A stretch of 64,000 bases of DNA, from the NCBI GenBank assembly GCA_019915135.1, contig JAHLMK010000006.1, positions 1,426,001 through 1,490,000 of the forward strand, written 5' to 3'. A program made the translations under genes and the position numbers. The stretch is from Strobilurus pachycystidiatus (lineage: Eukaryota > Basidiomycota > Agaricomycetes > Agaricales > Physalacriaceae). This document shows positions 11,011 through 22,602 of the stretch, piece after piece (position 1 is the stretch's first letter; the number at the start of each line of letters is the position of its first letter). The notes under the pieces are model-generated. The model did no database searches. It was not told where the DNA came from and was given only the letters and a program-made list of their open reading frames with translations.

Positions 11011-12779
11011 TATCTGCTTTATAAAGCGGCACCGAGTCCCGATGCATAAACAAGATTCAGCAAACAGCGTGGTCGCGGTCGTGATGGCGTCAGATTTAGG
11101 CAGAAAATTTCTCAGACCGCAGTTCGCCAAGGTGATGATCGACCCGACCCGGGTCCGTACGAGTTAGGCAACTAAATAATCGCGAGGGTGCGCAGTGAAC
11201 CAAGACTACTATTACTGATACTAATAGTAATATTAATACGCATCCTACTCGCAGACGTTCGATTCGAATAAATGATGTTGCGCTATTTACGGGCCTTGTA
11301 CTGATCCTGACATAAGAGCAGCTCATTTCGACTTGCCAGGTGTCTTCTGCTGCGCAAGTATGCCAAATTTGGCTTTCTGCACCCAACTGTGTCATAGAGC
11401 TCAACTTTGGTGTCAGATTTATAGCATGAAGGGTACGTACGCATAAACCTGGGGGTTGAACCGCAAATCGTCCAGTGCAATGAGCGGCTTTGGTCTCAGT
11501 GCTGCATAGGTGAGAGGGTTATCTCGACGCAAGGCTTGCAAGTAGGAGGCGTCGTAGAAATTCGACGGCAGCCCAGGTACTGCAGGAGACACGGATGACT
11601 TCTTCGAACAAACACGAGTTCTGGGTAGATTTCCAGCCCTCCTCCTTGTAGACCCCGGCTTGAAATGTGTGGAAAGATGGAGGTAATCCGCGGTTTGAAG
11701 AAGATTTTCGATTCTCAAATCTTGAGACCTCCACGGATAGGTTCTAACCTGATAGGTCTTCTTCGACGGTTCAGCCTCATCTTCACTCATGAAGGCTGTT
11801 GGAAGACTTCTGAGCAGGGCATAATTGCGCTTGCATGAGTCGTCCACCTCGGCGTGTTGAATCAGTCCGTTCAATCGGTTCTTATGCAACTGGAAGCCAG
11901 ATGAATGGATGGATAGAAATAGAGGGAGCGGAAACGCACTGTACGCATTCGGGTCTTGATAGCTGCTTCCTGCTTCTTGTTGGAAACTTGTACTTGAACC
12001 TCCGGAGAATCAAGGTCGCGCATTTGTTGCTCAATGTAGCAAGTCCTGCGATATCTGTAATGAGTGGCAACGATACCTCAAAGCATATTTGGATCGACGT
12101 CGCGATGTTGAGGCCTTCTCAGTATGTCTTCAACAAAGACCTCCACATGGCGTTTGTTCCACCGAGAAGACATGTCTCCAGTCACGTCGAACGTGAGGGA
12201 TTGCGCGGTAGGTTCGACGGGAGCACGTCCGGTCATATTGAATCTATCCACCGTGTGCACATTTGCCTCTGAAACGGGCAGAGAGCCATGTATAACGTTG
12301 TGAACAATGGTCTAGACTCAGAGTCAAAAATCAACAAGGGTTACAATATAGGGAACTTACGCGAAGGCATTTGTAACGGTGTGCATCCCTAGCATCCGTC
12401 TTAGAATCAGGCATATTGTGACGCAACTATGACTCCGTAAGATCACTGATTGGAAATAGGCCAAAACTTACTTGGCGCAAGGCACGGCGATCTGCTTTCC
12501 GTTGAAGTTCCGCATCAAGCTCGACATCAATAACGTCGTCTTCAGAATCGACCTGAACGGCGGCAATCTCAGACCCAAAATCCTCAGCTTCATCTCTACA
12601 ATGAGTAGGAGCAGGCGGGCGAGCAAGAGGACTGGCAGGAGGTCTTGGATGAACTGCTGGCACAAGTGAGTGGGGATGAGTGGAGAGCGGTACCGGAGGG
12701 GGAGAGGGACGAAACCCTGGATTGAATTGTTCCCAAGAAGACACTGGAACCGAGGGAGAGACAATAGAGCGGTGGATGG

Positions 12780-13260
12780 GCGGCGCAGTTGGACGAGCTG
12801 GTGGCTGAGGTGCGGTGGGACGAGCTGGCGGCGGAGGACGAGCTGCTAGAGGAGGCGCACTCGGACGAGCTGGTGGCGGAGGACGAGCTGCTAGAGGGGG
12901 TGCAATCGGACGAGCTGGTGACAGAGGCGCGGTCTGAGGGGGTGGTAGTGAAGGCGCGGTCTGACGAGCTGGTGGCTGAGGTGCGGTGGGACGAGCTGGC
13001 GGCGGAGGACGAGCTCCTAGAGGTGGCGCACTTGGACGAGCTGGTGGCGGAGTACGAGCTGTTAGAAGGGGTGCAATTGGACGAGCTGGTGGCGGAGGCG
13101 CAGTTGGACGAGGTGGTGGCGGAGGCGCAGTTGGACGAGCTGGGGGCAGAGGCGCGGTCTGACGAGCTGGGGGCAGAGGCGCGGTCTGACGAGGCAGTTG
13201 CTGAGGACGAGCTGGTGGTGGTGGTGGTGGATGAGCCGGTAGCGGAGGGTGGGATGTTAT
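12780..13260 (-). repeat. Low-complexity proline-rich repeat within the gene
   Basis: Degenerate tandem units of about 24-36 bp encode repeats of the type ARPTAPPPPARP on the minus strand. All frames are open here because of the base composition, giving spurious acidic and Ser-rich frames on either strand. Confidence 0.8.
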
Positions 13261-14320
13261 CGGAGTCGAGTGTGGAAGGGCTGGGGGTGGCCAAATAGAC
13301 GTCAAAGAGGCCTGAGCGTTTGAATCGCTCGGGTTCGGCTTGTCTGGCATAGAATCGTCGCCCCACCTTTTGCAGGTTGCAGGTAAGTTCCGCCATCTGG
13401 AGGATGAGGCGGCATTTAGTTGAGTTTGCTCGGTGGGAGTGAGAGAAGAAGATGAGCAATTGGACTGTTCCAGGGGAGTAGAAATGAGGGGTGTAGATGG
13501 GACTTGTTTGTCATGACTTTCAGAGATTGCGGGGAGCATTGCGCCAGGATACCGGGATGCTGGAGCAGCCAACCGTCTCCTCTGAGGTTTGGCGGCCAAC
13601 GGTTTGGATTTCAAGTTTCTGTCAGTGACGGAGCTGAAGATGGACGAGGTGCCTGGGTGGGCAAGACCAGGCAACGGAGAAGACGGTGGTGGCATACTGA
13701 AGGTACCGGGACGACGAGTTGGCGTAATAAATTCTCTTGCCTGTGAACCATATGCGGGGGTGTCTTCGGCCGAAGATAGATTATCTCTGTGCGGCGTAAA
13801 ATGAGGGGATGGCGGAACTCGGCGTGGCTGAGTAGGAGTAGGTGCGGGCGTCATATACCCATTCTGTAGAGTGTGATATACGGCCATGTCAGGGGGAGTA
13901 GCGTCTATGTCCATCGGCATCACGCTCGGTATTGACGAGGTCGATGGATGGTCTTCTGTGATGACATATAAAACGTGGGGCATTTCAACCAGAACATAGA
14001 CAAACCTTGTTCCGTGTGCGACCTGGTGAGATGCAAAAACGTAGAGAAGTCGTCTCCTGGCGAAGAGGTGAGCAAAATTTGCGCAATGCATAAAAAATGC
14101 AGACCTTCGCGATTGACTGCCGATGTACCAGCTGTCAAGAGAGCGCCGCTAGTTGCTTCACCGCCAACTATATCTGGATTCGCTTTCTGACCACATCCAG
14201 TTGAGTGCGATGTCACGTCTGGGCGTTCAAGCATCCCTTCATTGAGGGTTTGAGCTGAGCGCACCCCCTGATGCGGATTGTGTGACTCCCCAGTGGCAGG
14301 CGGGCTCTCCCCGTCAGGAC

Positions 14321-14782
14321 TAGAGATGTCCACGAATATGTATTCGAGTATATTCTTATTCATGCACACAAATAATCCCCCCTTCAAGGGTCATAATTGT
14401 TATTCATGAATATACTCTTAATCTTATTCGTCAACTTAATCTTCACTGCGAATATTTTGCTTTTATTCATGAATATTCATGAATATACAAGTATAATCAT
14501 CTCAATGTCACTCAAGATTACAATTAAAGTTATTGAATGACCTATAAATCATTCAAACAGCATCTACAATTACCATAAACTTGTCTTTGATACTGGAAAT
14601 TCAGTATTGTCAGACACTCATGAATGAGTTGAGGATTATGTGAACTTGAAGGTTCATATTCTATATTCGTCAACTTATTCTTATTCACGAATATAATATA
14701 TTCATCATATTCATATTCATGAATAAGATTAGGAATATATTCATGAATATTCTCCTTTACTCCTTATTTGTGGTCATGTCTA
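14321..14782. mobile_element. hAT-like MITE, family B, copy 2 (462 bp)
   Basis: Same ends as copy 1; perfect 8-bp duplication GTCAGGAC (14313-14320, 14783-14790). Removing one duplication and the MITE joins two open segments of the minus-strand gene. Differences from copy 1 are few, mostly transitions. Confidence 0.93.
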
Positions 14783-15099
14783 GTCAGGACTGACAGTAGA
14801 ACCACCAATACCGGTGTTGCTAGCGCTGCCTGATTGGTGGTTTGACGAGACGTCGGTTGTCAAGTCGTCGTTGAGTTCGTGATCACCATTGAGCAAATGT
14901 TGCCCGTACACGGGGCCCGTAAATGAACTAGAACCGTTGCCCAGGTCGTTCATAGAGTCATCCTCTTCGACTACATAGCCTCCACGAGACAGGGTCGCGA
15001 CGTCGTCGTTGAGTGTGTGGTCACCACCGGAAGGATGTTGCTCGTGCATGGGGCTCGCGACTGAGATTGAACCGTTGCCCAGCTCGTCCATGAAGTCGT

Positions 15100-15560
15100 C
15101 TTCGTCGACTGCAAAGCCACCACCGGGAAGATATTCTTCGCGCATAGAACCCTGCACCGAAAGCTCGTCTGTGATTGGGTTCGAGGTAGAGCCTACCGCA
15201 ATGTCGTCGTTATTATTGAGTTCGTGATCACCACTGGGCAGATGCTGCCCATACATGGGGCTCGGGAGTGAACCTGAACCGTTGCCAAGCCCGTCCATAG
15301 AGTCGTCTTCGTCGACTGCATAGCCACCGCCGGGAAGATATTCTTCGCGCATGGAACCCTGCACCGAAAGCTCGTCTGTGATTGGGTTCGAGGTAGAGCC
15401 TACCGCAATGTCGTCGTTATTATTGAGTTTGTGATCACCACTGGGCAGATGCTGCCCATACATGGGGCTCGGGAGTGAACCTGAACCGTTGCCAAGCCCG
15501 TCCACAGAGTCGTCTTCGTCGACTGCATAGCCACTACCGGGAAGATATTCTTCGCGCATG
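15100..15560 (-). repeat. Tandem 207-bp coding repeat (LPGGG units)
   Basis: Two nearly identical units of 207 bp (69 codons; compare 15221 with 15428), flanked by more diverged copies out to about 14.9 and 15.9 kb. Each encodes EEYLPGGGYAVDEDD, then GLGNGSGSL, then QHLPSGDHELNNND. In-frame length and near identity point to recent duplication in a coding region. Confidence 0.8.
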
Positions 15561-16498
15561 GAACTCCTCACCAAAGGCTCGCCAGCGATCAGGTTCGACA
15601 ACAAGCCATCGTAAGCGCCGTGCAACGGGGTATCGGTCGCGATGTCGTCGTTGAGTTCGTGGTCGCCACCGGGCAGATGTTGCCCATAAATGGCGGCCAT
15701 GACGGTATGAGAACCGTTGCCCAGCTCGTCCATAGAGTGGTGTTCGTCGACTTGTAAGCCACCGGGCAAATATTCCCCTGTCGCTTCAGGATTGAGCAGC
15801 CGTGTTTCTCCAGAGAGCTGGCCCGGCCAGTCCTCGTCAAAGACGGCCGCTTGTCCGTGTTCTCCATCAATGTCGATACCTCCGCCAGGTAGGTTGACCC
15901 CTTCTCCTGCACTCTTTGACGCGTGTTGCTCGAGAGAATGGTCTGGGCCGCTTCTGGTCAGTAGGAAGGCGTCTAGAACGGCGTAAGAAACATACCTGCT
16001 TGTGGCATGTAGTCTCCCCATGAGTCCAGTGTGAACAGAGGGTCTGAGTCGCCCCACATTCCCATCGGATCTTCAAAGTGATACCCGTCAATGGCAATTC
16101 CGCCACCGGGTAAATATTCTTCTCGGCCATAGTTCTCAACGGGGGTCGCCATAAAGTCGTGAATTTCGGTTTCCCCACCAGCCAGGTACTCGAATGAAGA
16201 CTCCCGCGGCGGATCTAATTGCCTTCAGCAACGTCAAGTCTATGAGCACAGAATGCAACTCACAGCTCGGCCTGATATAATGGTCGTTGTCATACGATAT
16301 TTCCGATATTAACTCGACGCGTTCTTCCTGTGAGAAGACTGGAAGGGAAGGAGGGGAGGGTCCGGTTGTTGAAAGAAGGATCGACTGAAGCACGAGCCGA
16401 CACTCACGACTTTCCCCATCGCTATCATCGACACCATCATCTCTGTAGACATTGGGTCTCACTACGTGTTCATCGTCACAGTCGTCGTCTGGAGTCAT

Positions 16499-17058
16499 CG
16501 CAAAGGGCCTGAAGTAGGTTAAGAAGGGGGGGAGTCTGTCTTAGAGAGCCCTGCGACCCACCTCTCTCGAATGTGTGGAATGTCGTCTGCTACGTTGCAC
16601 GGAATTCAATGGCGAAGAGATTTGATGAAAGGAACTGTTGGGGACGATATATCTAGGCAATGAGAACAAAGAAACGGTACGATAAGGGTCGTACCGCTAC
16701 ACGTTGCCGCCGGAACTGGCGAATAACAGCAGTGCTGAATACATCAGAGGTGAGATGCGTATACATGGGACCTGACTATCAAGGATTCTCAAGCTGGAAT
16801 GCGTTGAGAGAGGCGCCCAGCATGCGCCGCAAGTCAAAGATGCATATTAGCGTCGGCCCGGTATGGCAAAAGTTGAATAAATTATAAGTCGATCATATCT
16901 CGCGTGGCAAAATTGCGTAAGTACACGATCATTACAAATACACTATACCATGTAAGTAGCTGTAAGTAGTGATGCTAACTGCGTACGGGATTCTTGCCGG
17001 CAATCATATGACACATCAACGACTGGTTTGTTTCCGCTTGGTACCATCACTCAAAGAG
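16499..17058. other. Intergenic region
   Basis: Lies between the start of the LPGGG gene (16498, minus) and the stop of the WD40 gene (17059, minus), so it should hold the LPGGG-gene promoter and the WD40 terminator. I see no strong motif and no credible gene. Confidence 0.4.
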
Positions 17059-17803
17059 CTAAACCTGTCTAGATAAGACGCGAGACCAATGGACAGGACC
17101 GTCGTAGAACAGAAGGCACCCCAATGCAAAGACGGTCATGGAGATGGCCGTAGTAAGAGACGCTGAAGTAGTTTGAGGCTAATGAAGCAGGCGTGCAGAG
17201 AGAACTGACCGGCGCGTATAACGCTATGCTTATCCTCGTCGAGTATCACAGTCTCTGTAGGTCTGGCTTCCCACAAAAAGACAGAATCTGAACTTGTTGT
17301 TGCCAGATGGTGAATCCAATCACCGCCGCGGCGGCAGGATAAGAACTGTGAGTTAGTCTTATGAGATCATACCAATGTTCGCACTAAACGAATGAGCTTA
17401 CCGCGATAGGACCTCTTTGCACCGCATTTTGCTCTCTCAGTCTCAGAGGTTGAATTAGAGAATCGCTCCGAGCAGTATCCCATAACTTGACCCCACTCCT
17501 CGATGCGATGACTACGCAAGTATCACTGTGACAGAAATGAGCTCTCCCAGCACAATGTATATCTTCTTGATCCGACAACTCGAAGTGGGTGCCCTTTGTC
17601 CCCGGCAAAGAGTATGTGAAGACTGCCCTTCCCGGACCATGAACCGCGGGACCTTCAATTAGGAAGAGATTTCTGTTGGAGGCAGATGACAGCCTGAGGA
17701 TATTGGGAAAAGTTGGACCGAGAAGAACGCAGAAGACTAACCAGAAACATTGAGGCGGCAGCGGGTGTTCGATCAAGGCAACTGCGCCGCGCTTTGTGTA
17801 CGT
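17059..17803 (-). pseudogene. WD40-repeat gene, 3' part, separated from its 5' part by E2
   Basis: Continues the gene whose 5' part is at 35532-36238. Exons encode TYTKRGAVALIEH, then RNLFLIEGPAV, then WD40-like blades (DTCVVIASRSGVKLWDTA and SDSVFLWEARP). A last exon carries a hydrophobic segment (AISMTVFALGCLLFYDG), then VLSRQV and TAG at 17059. Introns GTTAGT..CTCAG, GTAAGC..CACAG and GTCAGT..TTCAG keep the frame. The C-terminal membrane segment suggests a membrane-anchored WD40 protein. E2 with an ACGT duplication lies inside an exon, so no full product is expected. Confidence 0.7.
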
Positions 17804-19635
17804 TGACACGCTTTATGCGCGCCTGAGCCTAGAAACCGAGAATTTTGCGATTTCTAGATAAGACTCGAAGCCGAAATGCACGATACATCTAACGAGAGAC
17901 CATAAGATTGCCAGTGATAATACGGAGACCTCATTAGGGCAAGAATGAGCCTCCAGGAGAAATTCATCTTCGAATATCACCATCCAAAGTGCCCGCTTGA
18001 TTTATCAAGTCAACATCACGTACGCATTCTTAAAGAGGACTCGTCTAAGAAACGAACTCGAGTTCCAAGTAATTCGGACTCGACTTTGTCAGTATTGTTC
18101 ATAGACGATTAGAGTTCGATTAGCTCACTTCCTGATGATAAGTAGAATGGGGTTAAGCTACAGAATGGTCTAGGTCAGCATAAATGGGGATGAAAGCCCA
18201 GTAATGTTATCACACGATACAACTATCCCCTTGGAATTCTAAGTCTAGAACCCACGATAGCACAAAATCGAGTAACAGCCGAGCTATTCGAAGAAGCCAA
18301 TCAAGATAAAGATGATCAAGTGTTCTTCATGAATAATCCGCAGTACGCCAAGAGCGTTAAGAATCAAGAAGCCAAGCTTCTTCAGATCTCAGGTGATTAA
18401 ATCTGACCTGAAATCAGTAGAGATTGGAACAAGCAGACAGATTGCGAACAACAAGTCAATGATCTATCATGGATCTTAGAGTGGATTCTTAAGCGAAATG
18501 AAGCTCTAGACTCAATCAGATAATCGAGACTGAATTGGTGACGCAATCTGAAGAATCCGAGTCGCAAAGAAGCATTCAGAACAATTAAGAGCCAAGAGAA
18601 GACGAACCCCATGTGATAGATTCGACCGATAGCACGCAAGGATGTTGCAATCCGAGCTTGAAATTAGTCAACGTGGATCAACTCTAGAGGGTTTGTCATG
18701 AGTAAACTGGCATAATAAGGAAATGGAAGCGCCTAGACTGGTGTCTACAGCGCGGAAATTAACTCCAAGTGGCTATTAGTTAGTAAGTTAAGATTAGTGT
18801 ACAGTAGGGACCCGTTTGTATAAAAAGAAGTGTCGATACAGTATAGTAGTTTAGTTTAGTGACCCGCAGCCACGAGCCCACAAAGCTCTACTGTAGTAAT
18901 CTAACTCTGTACAAAATCGAATTCGATTTGCACGCACCCAAAGAAACTCGAATTCGAGTCAAACCTAAGAACAAAAGAACAAACCTAACGCACTAAGAGC
19001 AAGGGTTTAGAACAAAAGTGAACTTAATCGAAGAGCAAAGTTCCTTGAATTCAACGTACTAGAGGCGGTGTTTTTGAGCATAGTATCTCCCTAGAGACAC
19101 TACAGAGACTTTGCAGTCTGAGCCAGCCTTTCCCTAGAGAGGACCGTTCAGTCGCGAAAAGCGTTAACCAGCATAACCTCTTGAGAGTTCAAGTGCAATT
19201 CGAGCACGATTTGGTCTAAAACCCACGCAAACACTAAAACTCAAAGAATAAGCTCCTACCGAGGTTATAAGAAACATACCAAGTGTGGCAATAGACTATT
19301 GTGTTCTTGATACAACCCCTCCAGCGCGAGGATTGAGAAAGTCGCATAGTTTAAGTTCAGTCAGAGGCTTGTGTATTGTTCCCTGAAAACCAGACGATTT
19401 GTCAATCGGTCAAAATCCCTACCACCCCCTTCAAACTCGCACTTTGTGCACACCTACGTTTCTGTTACGCAAGAACCTTGTTTTTCAAGTGTAGTGTTGT
19501 AGTAAATCAAGCTCGATTTTCTATTGCAAAAACCCAATATCCCAAAACCGCAGAAACCTTACTCTCATTCGGAGTATTAAGAGTTGTGTTGTTTGTTAGG
19601 TGTGATTCTACGCCTCGAAAATAACGTGCACATCA
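17804..19635 (+). repeat. 5' LTR of E2
   Basis: Begins TGACACGCTTTATGCG and ends GTGCACATCA; repeated at 33701-35531. TATA at 18819, so U3 is about 1.0 kb and R-U5 about 0.8 kb. The small open frames inside lack any support as genes. Confidence 0.92.
18819..18826 (+). promoter_or_regulatory. TATA box of the E2 5' LTR
   Basis: TATAAAAA 1015 nt into the LTR, conserved in the 3' LTR and, as TATAAAAG at the same distance from the end, in E1. Confidence 0.6.
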
Positions 19636-19641
19636 ACTTTT

Positions 19642-19660
19642 TGGAGCCCACCGCGAGGGG
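19642..19660 (+). other. Primer-binding-site-like stretch of E2
   Basis: TGGAGCCCACCGCGAGGGG begins 6 nt after the LTR with TGG, the complement of a tRNA CCA end. Conserved in E1 at 1690. The tRNA was not identified. Unlike E3 and E4, I found no self-complementary match at the predicted RNA start. Confidence 0.5.
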
Positions 19661-20074
19661 GTCCTATATTTTGATCAACCAAATCGGTGGTCTTTATATC
19701 CAAAAACGTCTAAGAAAGGCAGACAGTCTGCTAAATACACCCGAAGTCAACTAGACGCAAACCCGGAAACACCACCGGTTGCTAGTGGATCTCGAATTGC
19801 TCCTGAAGAATCTGAACTACAAAGTGTCCAAGTAGGAACTAGAAGTTTAAGAAAGAACAGACCACGAGTAGGAGCCCTATTCAACGATCAACCAGAAAAA
19901 GTACGGGAAAAAGTTCGCAGGTTAGCTGAGCATCCCCCGCCAATTCGAAGAAGATTAGCTCCTAGAAAGAGTTATTCTGATCTTGAACAATCCGAACTTG
20001 AATTTCTACTTTTAAGCCGAGCCTTAGAAAATTACCAAGATCTTTTAAACATTCCTACGTTTATACCTCCAAGA

Positions 20075-21457
20075 ATGACTACTGTTCGAGCGCTAGTCAT
20101 CGATGAATTTCCTTCTCTGAAGTGGAGAGAAGACATAAAAGACAAAAAGATACCCAAGTATGGCACCAGCAATGCGCCAAACTTTAATGGAAAATCGGAA
20201 AACATAGCTGATTTTCTAAGGGTGATTGAACAAATCATTGGCGAGTCTGGTATTACGGATGAAGGCACGATGATTGAAATCGCGTGTAACTTTGTGCCAG
20301 AAACCATTCGAGACCAATGGTTAAATATGCCTACTTTCATTAGAGGAGAGTGGAAAGAATTCAAGTCGGCTTTGTTGTCTAGCTATAACAGAGGCAAAGA
20401 TGACACCAAGTATTCTCTAGACGATCTAGAGGATGCTATTGTCAAATTCGAAAAACGGCCTGTTGACCACAAAGACAGGTGGAATGTTTTTCAAAGAGAA
20501 GTACTGCACATATTGCGGTACTTAGTTAAGAAGGGTGAAATCACGGACAAGAAAGCCGTGGAAAGAATCCAAGACTGTGTAACAAATGCAGTTTGGGCCA
20601 GTACTACTGGTCATTTAAGAACCAACAAACCGGCAGCAACAACGGTGTTGGATTGGTACAACAACATCACCAATGTTGTAGGCGCTATTACCAGCGTGTT
20701 GGAAGAAACGGCAGTCTATAGGACCAAAGGGTCCCACAAGACAGAAACCGGTACTTCAAGAGTCAAGACTGAAGATTTGACGGATACCAATAGTGCACTC
20801 AATGCACTAAGGGATATCCTGATACAATCAGAAAAAGCTAGAGAAAAAGATCGAGTAGAGATGGCGCGCGAGAAGGAAGAAAATCAAAAGAATCATCAAC
20901 AATTCCTTGATACAATCAACGCTTCCTTGTTGAATGCGAGAACAATGAATTACCAAGATACCAATTTGATCTCGAATTTTGTTCAATCGGCACCTATCAC
21001 TGTTCAACCGCCTATGGGTACGAACAGATCCAACCAGATACCCTATACGGGAGGGAACACTGCAAATCCGACTCGAATTTTGCAGAACCCTAACTGTCTG
21101 GTACCAGCTGGTCAAACTACGTCGTATTCACAACCCGGGCGCTGCTTTTTCTGTGAAGAACCTGGTCATATGCGTGATCAGTGTAAGAAAAGATTTGACT
21201 TGCAAACGGAAGGTTGGCTAGTGATTACGGAAGCCAACTGGGACTTTTTCAACAATGGCCTTCCGATTTTGAGAAAGGAAAGGGCTGGTGGAAAGTCACC
21301 TTTACAACAGGTTCTTAAGTACAAAGAAGATAGTCTTCGAGAAGTTAAAGCGCAAACCACTATTGGGCAAACGGATGACTTCGCACCAGAAGACATGCGT
21401 TTGGATACCTCGTATGCAAATACTATGGTACCTCACAATCAAGGGGGTTTCAACTGA
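20075..21457 (+). CDS. gag protein of E2
   Basis: 460 codons from the first ATG to TGA. The N-terminal half (to about residue 220) is helical and capsid-like and matches E1 gag. Residues about 245-285 are charged and coiled-coil-like (EKAREKDRVEMAREKEE). A CCHC zinc knuckle CFFCEEPGHMRDQC lies near residue 355. It should form the particle and bind element RNA. The same frame is open without any ATG back to 19625, reading DQPNRWSLYPKTSKK and SYSDLEQSELEF. The real start may therefore lie upstream, through splicing or a non-AUG codon. The protease frame follows, shifted by -1. Confidence 0.85.
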   Translation: MTTVRALVIDEFPSLKWREDIKDKKIPKYGTSNAPNFNGKSENIADFLRVIEQIIGESGITDEGTMIEIACNFVPETIRDQWLNMPTFIRGEWKEFKSALLSSYNRGKDDTKYSLDDLEDAIVKFEKRPVDHKDRWNVFQREVLHILRYLVKKGEITDKKAVERIQDCVTNAVWASTTGHLRTNKPAATTVLDWYNNITNVVGAITSVLEETAVYRTKGSHKTETGTSRVKTEDLTDTNSALNALRDILIQSEKAREKDRVEMAREKEENQKNHQQFLDTINASLLNARTMNYQDTNLISNFVQSAPITVQPPMGTNRSNQIPYTGGNTANPTRILQNPNCLVPAGQTTSYSQPGRCFFCEEPGHMRDQCKKRFDLQTEGWLVITEANWDFFNNGLPILRKERAGGKSPLQQVLKYKEDSLREVKAQTTIGQTDDFAPEDMRLDTSYANTMVPHNQGGFN

Positions 21458-21462
21458 GCTTG

Positions 21463-22602
21463 ATGAAGGAAGAAGATACAGTATCTTTACCGGAAAGCTC
21501 ATACGCTGTTAATACTCGAAGTCAGAATAAGAATCAGAACGGTTTACAATTCGAAACCGAAATGCCTAAGACTACAGTACCGACTAAGACGGTATGGCCA
21601 AGACAGAAGGTCACGGTAGAAATACCAAAGCGACCTACTACAACAGTTCAACCTAAGCAAGTTAGCTTTGAAGATAAAGGTGAAGAAGACAGTTCATCTG
21701 ACGAAGAGTCAGAAGGTGGGGAAGTTGAAAAGCAAGTAAAAGACGCTGCTAATCAACCAGAACCAAAAATCGAACTCGATTTACCTAAATCTTCCACGGT
21801 AGATTCAACTCTACCTAAAATAGAAAAGTTCAAGTCGTACAAAAGAAAATCGGAAATCGATTTGCTTCTTGAAGAAAATCCTCAATGGAAAGAAGCTTGG
21901 AAGGAACTTTTACCAGAGAAGTTACTTGCAACTAACATTGAGTGGCGAAAGAACCTAGAGAAATTGTTAAAGACAAGGAATGTTAAGACTACCTCTAAGC
22001 ATGTCTATTCGATTTCGCAAATCGAGTCTGAAGAGGTCCCTAAAGGGTCAATAGTCGTACAAGATCCTATAGAACAATTTTTCAACACGACGCAATTCCA
22101 AGGACCATACCATGTCTCTAAGTTGTACATGGCACCAGAAAGTGTAGACCTCAGAACCCTATGGTTAAGAATCAACCATGGAAATCGAAAAGAGTGTCTC
22201 CTAGACGGGGGATCACAGATTGCCTCGATGTCTCTCAAGACAGCATTCGAGCTCGGTTTAGCGTACGACCCAAGTTTTAAGATCACTATGGAAAGTGCAG
22301 ATAAAGGAAGAACGGTAACATTAGGCTTAGCGCGAAATGTACCGGTAAACTGTGAAGGAATTGTGTATTACCTTCAGTTTCACATTCTACAAGATCCTGC
22401 CTATGACATTCTACTGGGTAGACCGTTTGAGACTGTGTCTCAAGCAAGCCTACAAACGTCGGCGGCCGGTCTAACCACAGTAACTGTTGTAGACCCAGGG
22501 AATGGTCAAAGAATGACTTTACCCACTTATGCAAGGGGTCAGATACCAAGTCATCAAACTAAGGCTGAACCCGTGGGTTTTCACCCAAACTCGAGGACTT
22601 GA
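21463..22602 (+). CDS. Retropepsin-type protease region of E2
   Basis: Open frame of about 380 codons, -1 relative to gag, starting just after the gag stop. The first half is an acidic/basic linker with a segment shared with E1 (ENPQWKEAWKELLPEKLLATN). The aspartyl protease active site is LLDGGSQIASMS near residue 250, followed by the C-terminal protease motif DILLGRPF near residue 325. DGG replaces the usual DSG/DTG; the same occurs in E1 (VDGG). It overlaps the next frame by a few bases at 22599, again -1. It would cleave Gag and Pol; no start of its own is needed if made by frameshift. Confidence 0.8.
   Translation: MKEEDTVSLPESSYAVNTRSQNKNQNGLQFETEMPKTTVPTKTVWPRQKVTVEIPKRPTTTVQPKQVSFEDKGEEDSSSDEESEGGEVEKQVKDAANQPEPKIELDLPKSSTVDSTLPKIEKFKSYKRKSEIDLLLEENPQWKEAWKELLPEKLLATNIEWRKNLEKLLKTRNVKTTSKHVYSISQIESEEVPKGSIVVQDPIEQFFNTTQFQGPYHVSKLYMAPESVDLRTLWLRINHGNRKECLLDGGSQIASMSLKTAFELGLAYDPSFKITMESADKGRTVTLGLARNVPVNCEGIVYYLQFHILQDPAYDILLGRPFETVSQASLQTSAAGLTTVTVVDPGNGQRMTLPTYARGQIPSHQTKAEPVGFHPNSRT

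Larger units (their letters stand above)
11283..16498 (-). pseudogene. Large multi-exon gene with LPGGG repeats and a proline-rich region, split by a MITE
   Basis: The start is placed at the ATG at 16498 (MTPDDDCDDEH), followed by short exons with GTCGTGAGT and GTGAGTTGC introns. Then comes a long exon of Glu-Tyr-Leu-Pro-Gly-Gly-Gly repeats (16.1-14.8 kb), a Pro-rich region (13.3-12.7 kb) and an acidic stretch (VDSEDDVIDVELDAELQRKADRR) before a GTAAGT donor near 12475. Short exons with LTFDVTGD follow, then a C-terminal part ending about 11283. MITE-B copy 2 splits the frame between VSPD and GESPPATG, adding an immediate TAG. No family recognised; much is low complexity. Exon joins are inferred from splice sites and frame. 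Confidence 0.5.

Noticed and set aside
12789..13298. Long plus-strand open frame encoding acidic (L/V)DELVAE repeats
   Set aside because: It is the antisense of the proline-rich repeat of the minus-strand gene; the repeat composition keeps all frames open.
18397..19624. Open frames inside the E2 LTRs (18397-18639 minus, 19376-19624 plus)
   Set aside because: Present in both LTRs only because LTRs are identical; no codon structure or motif.
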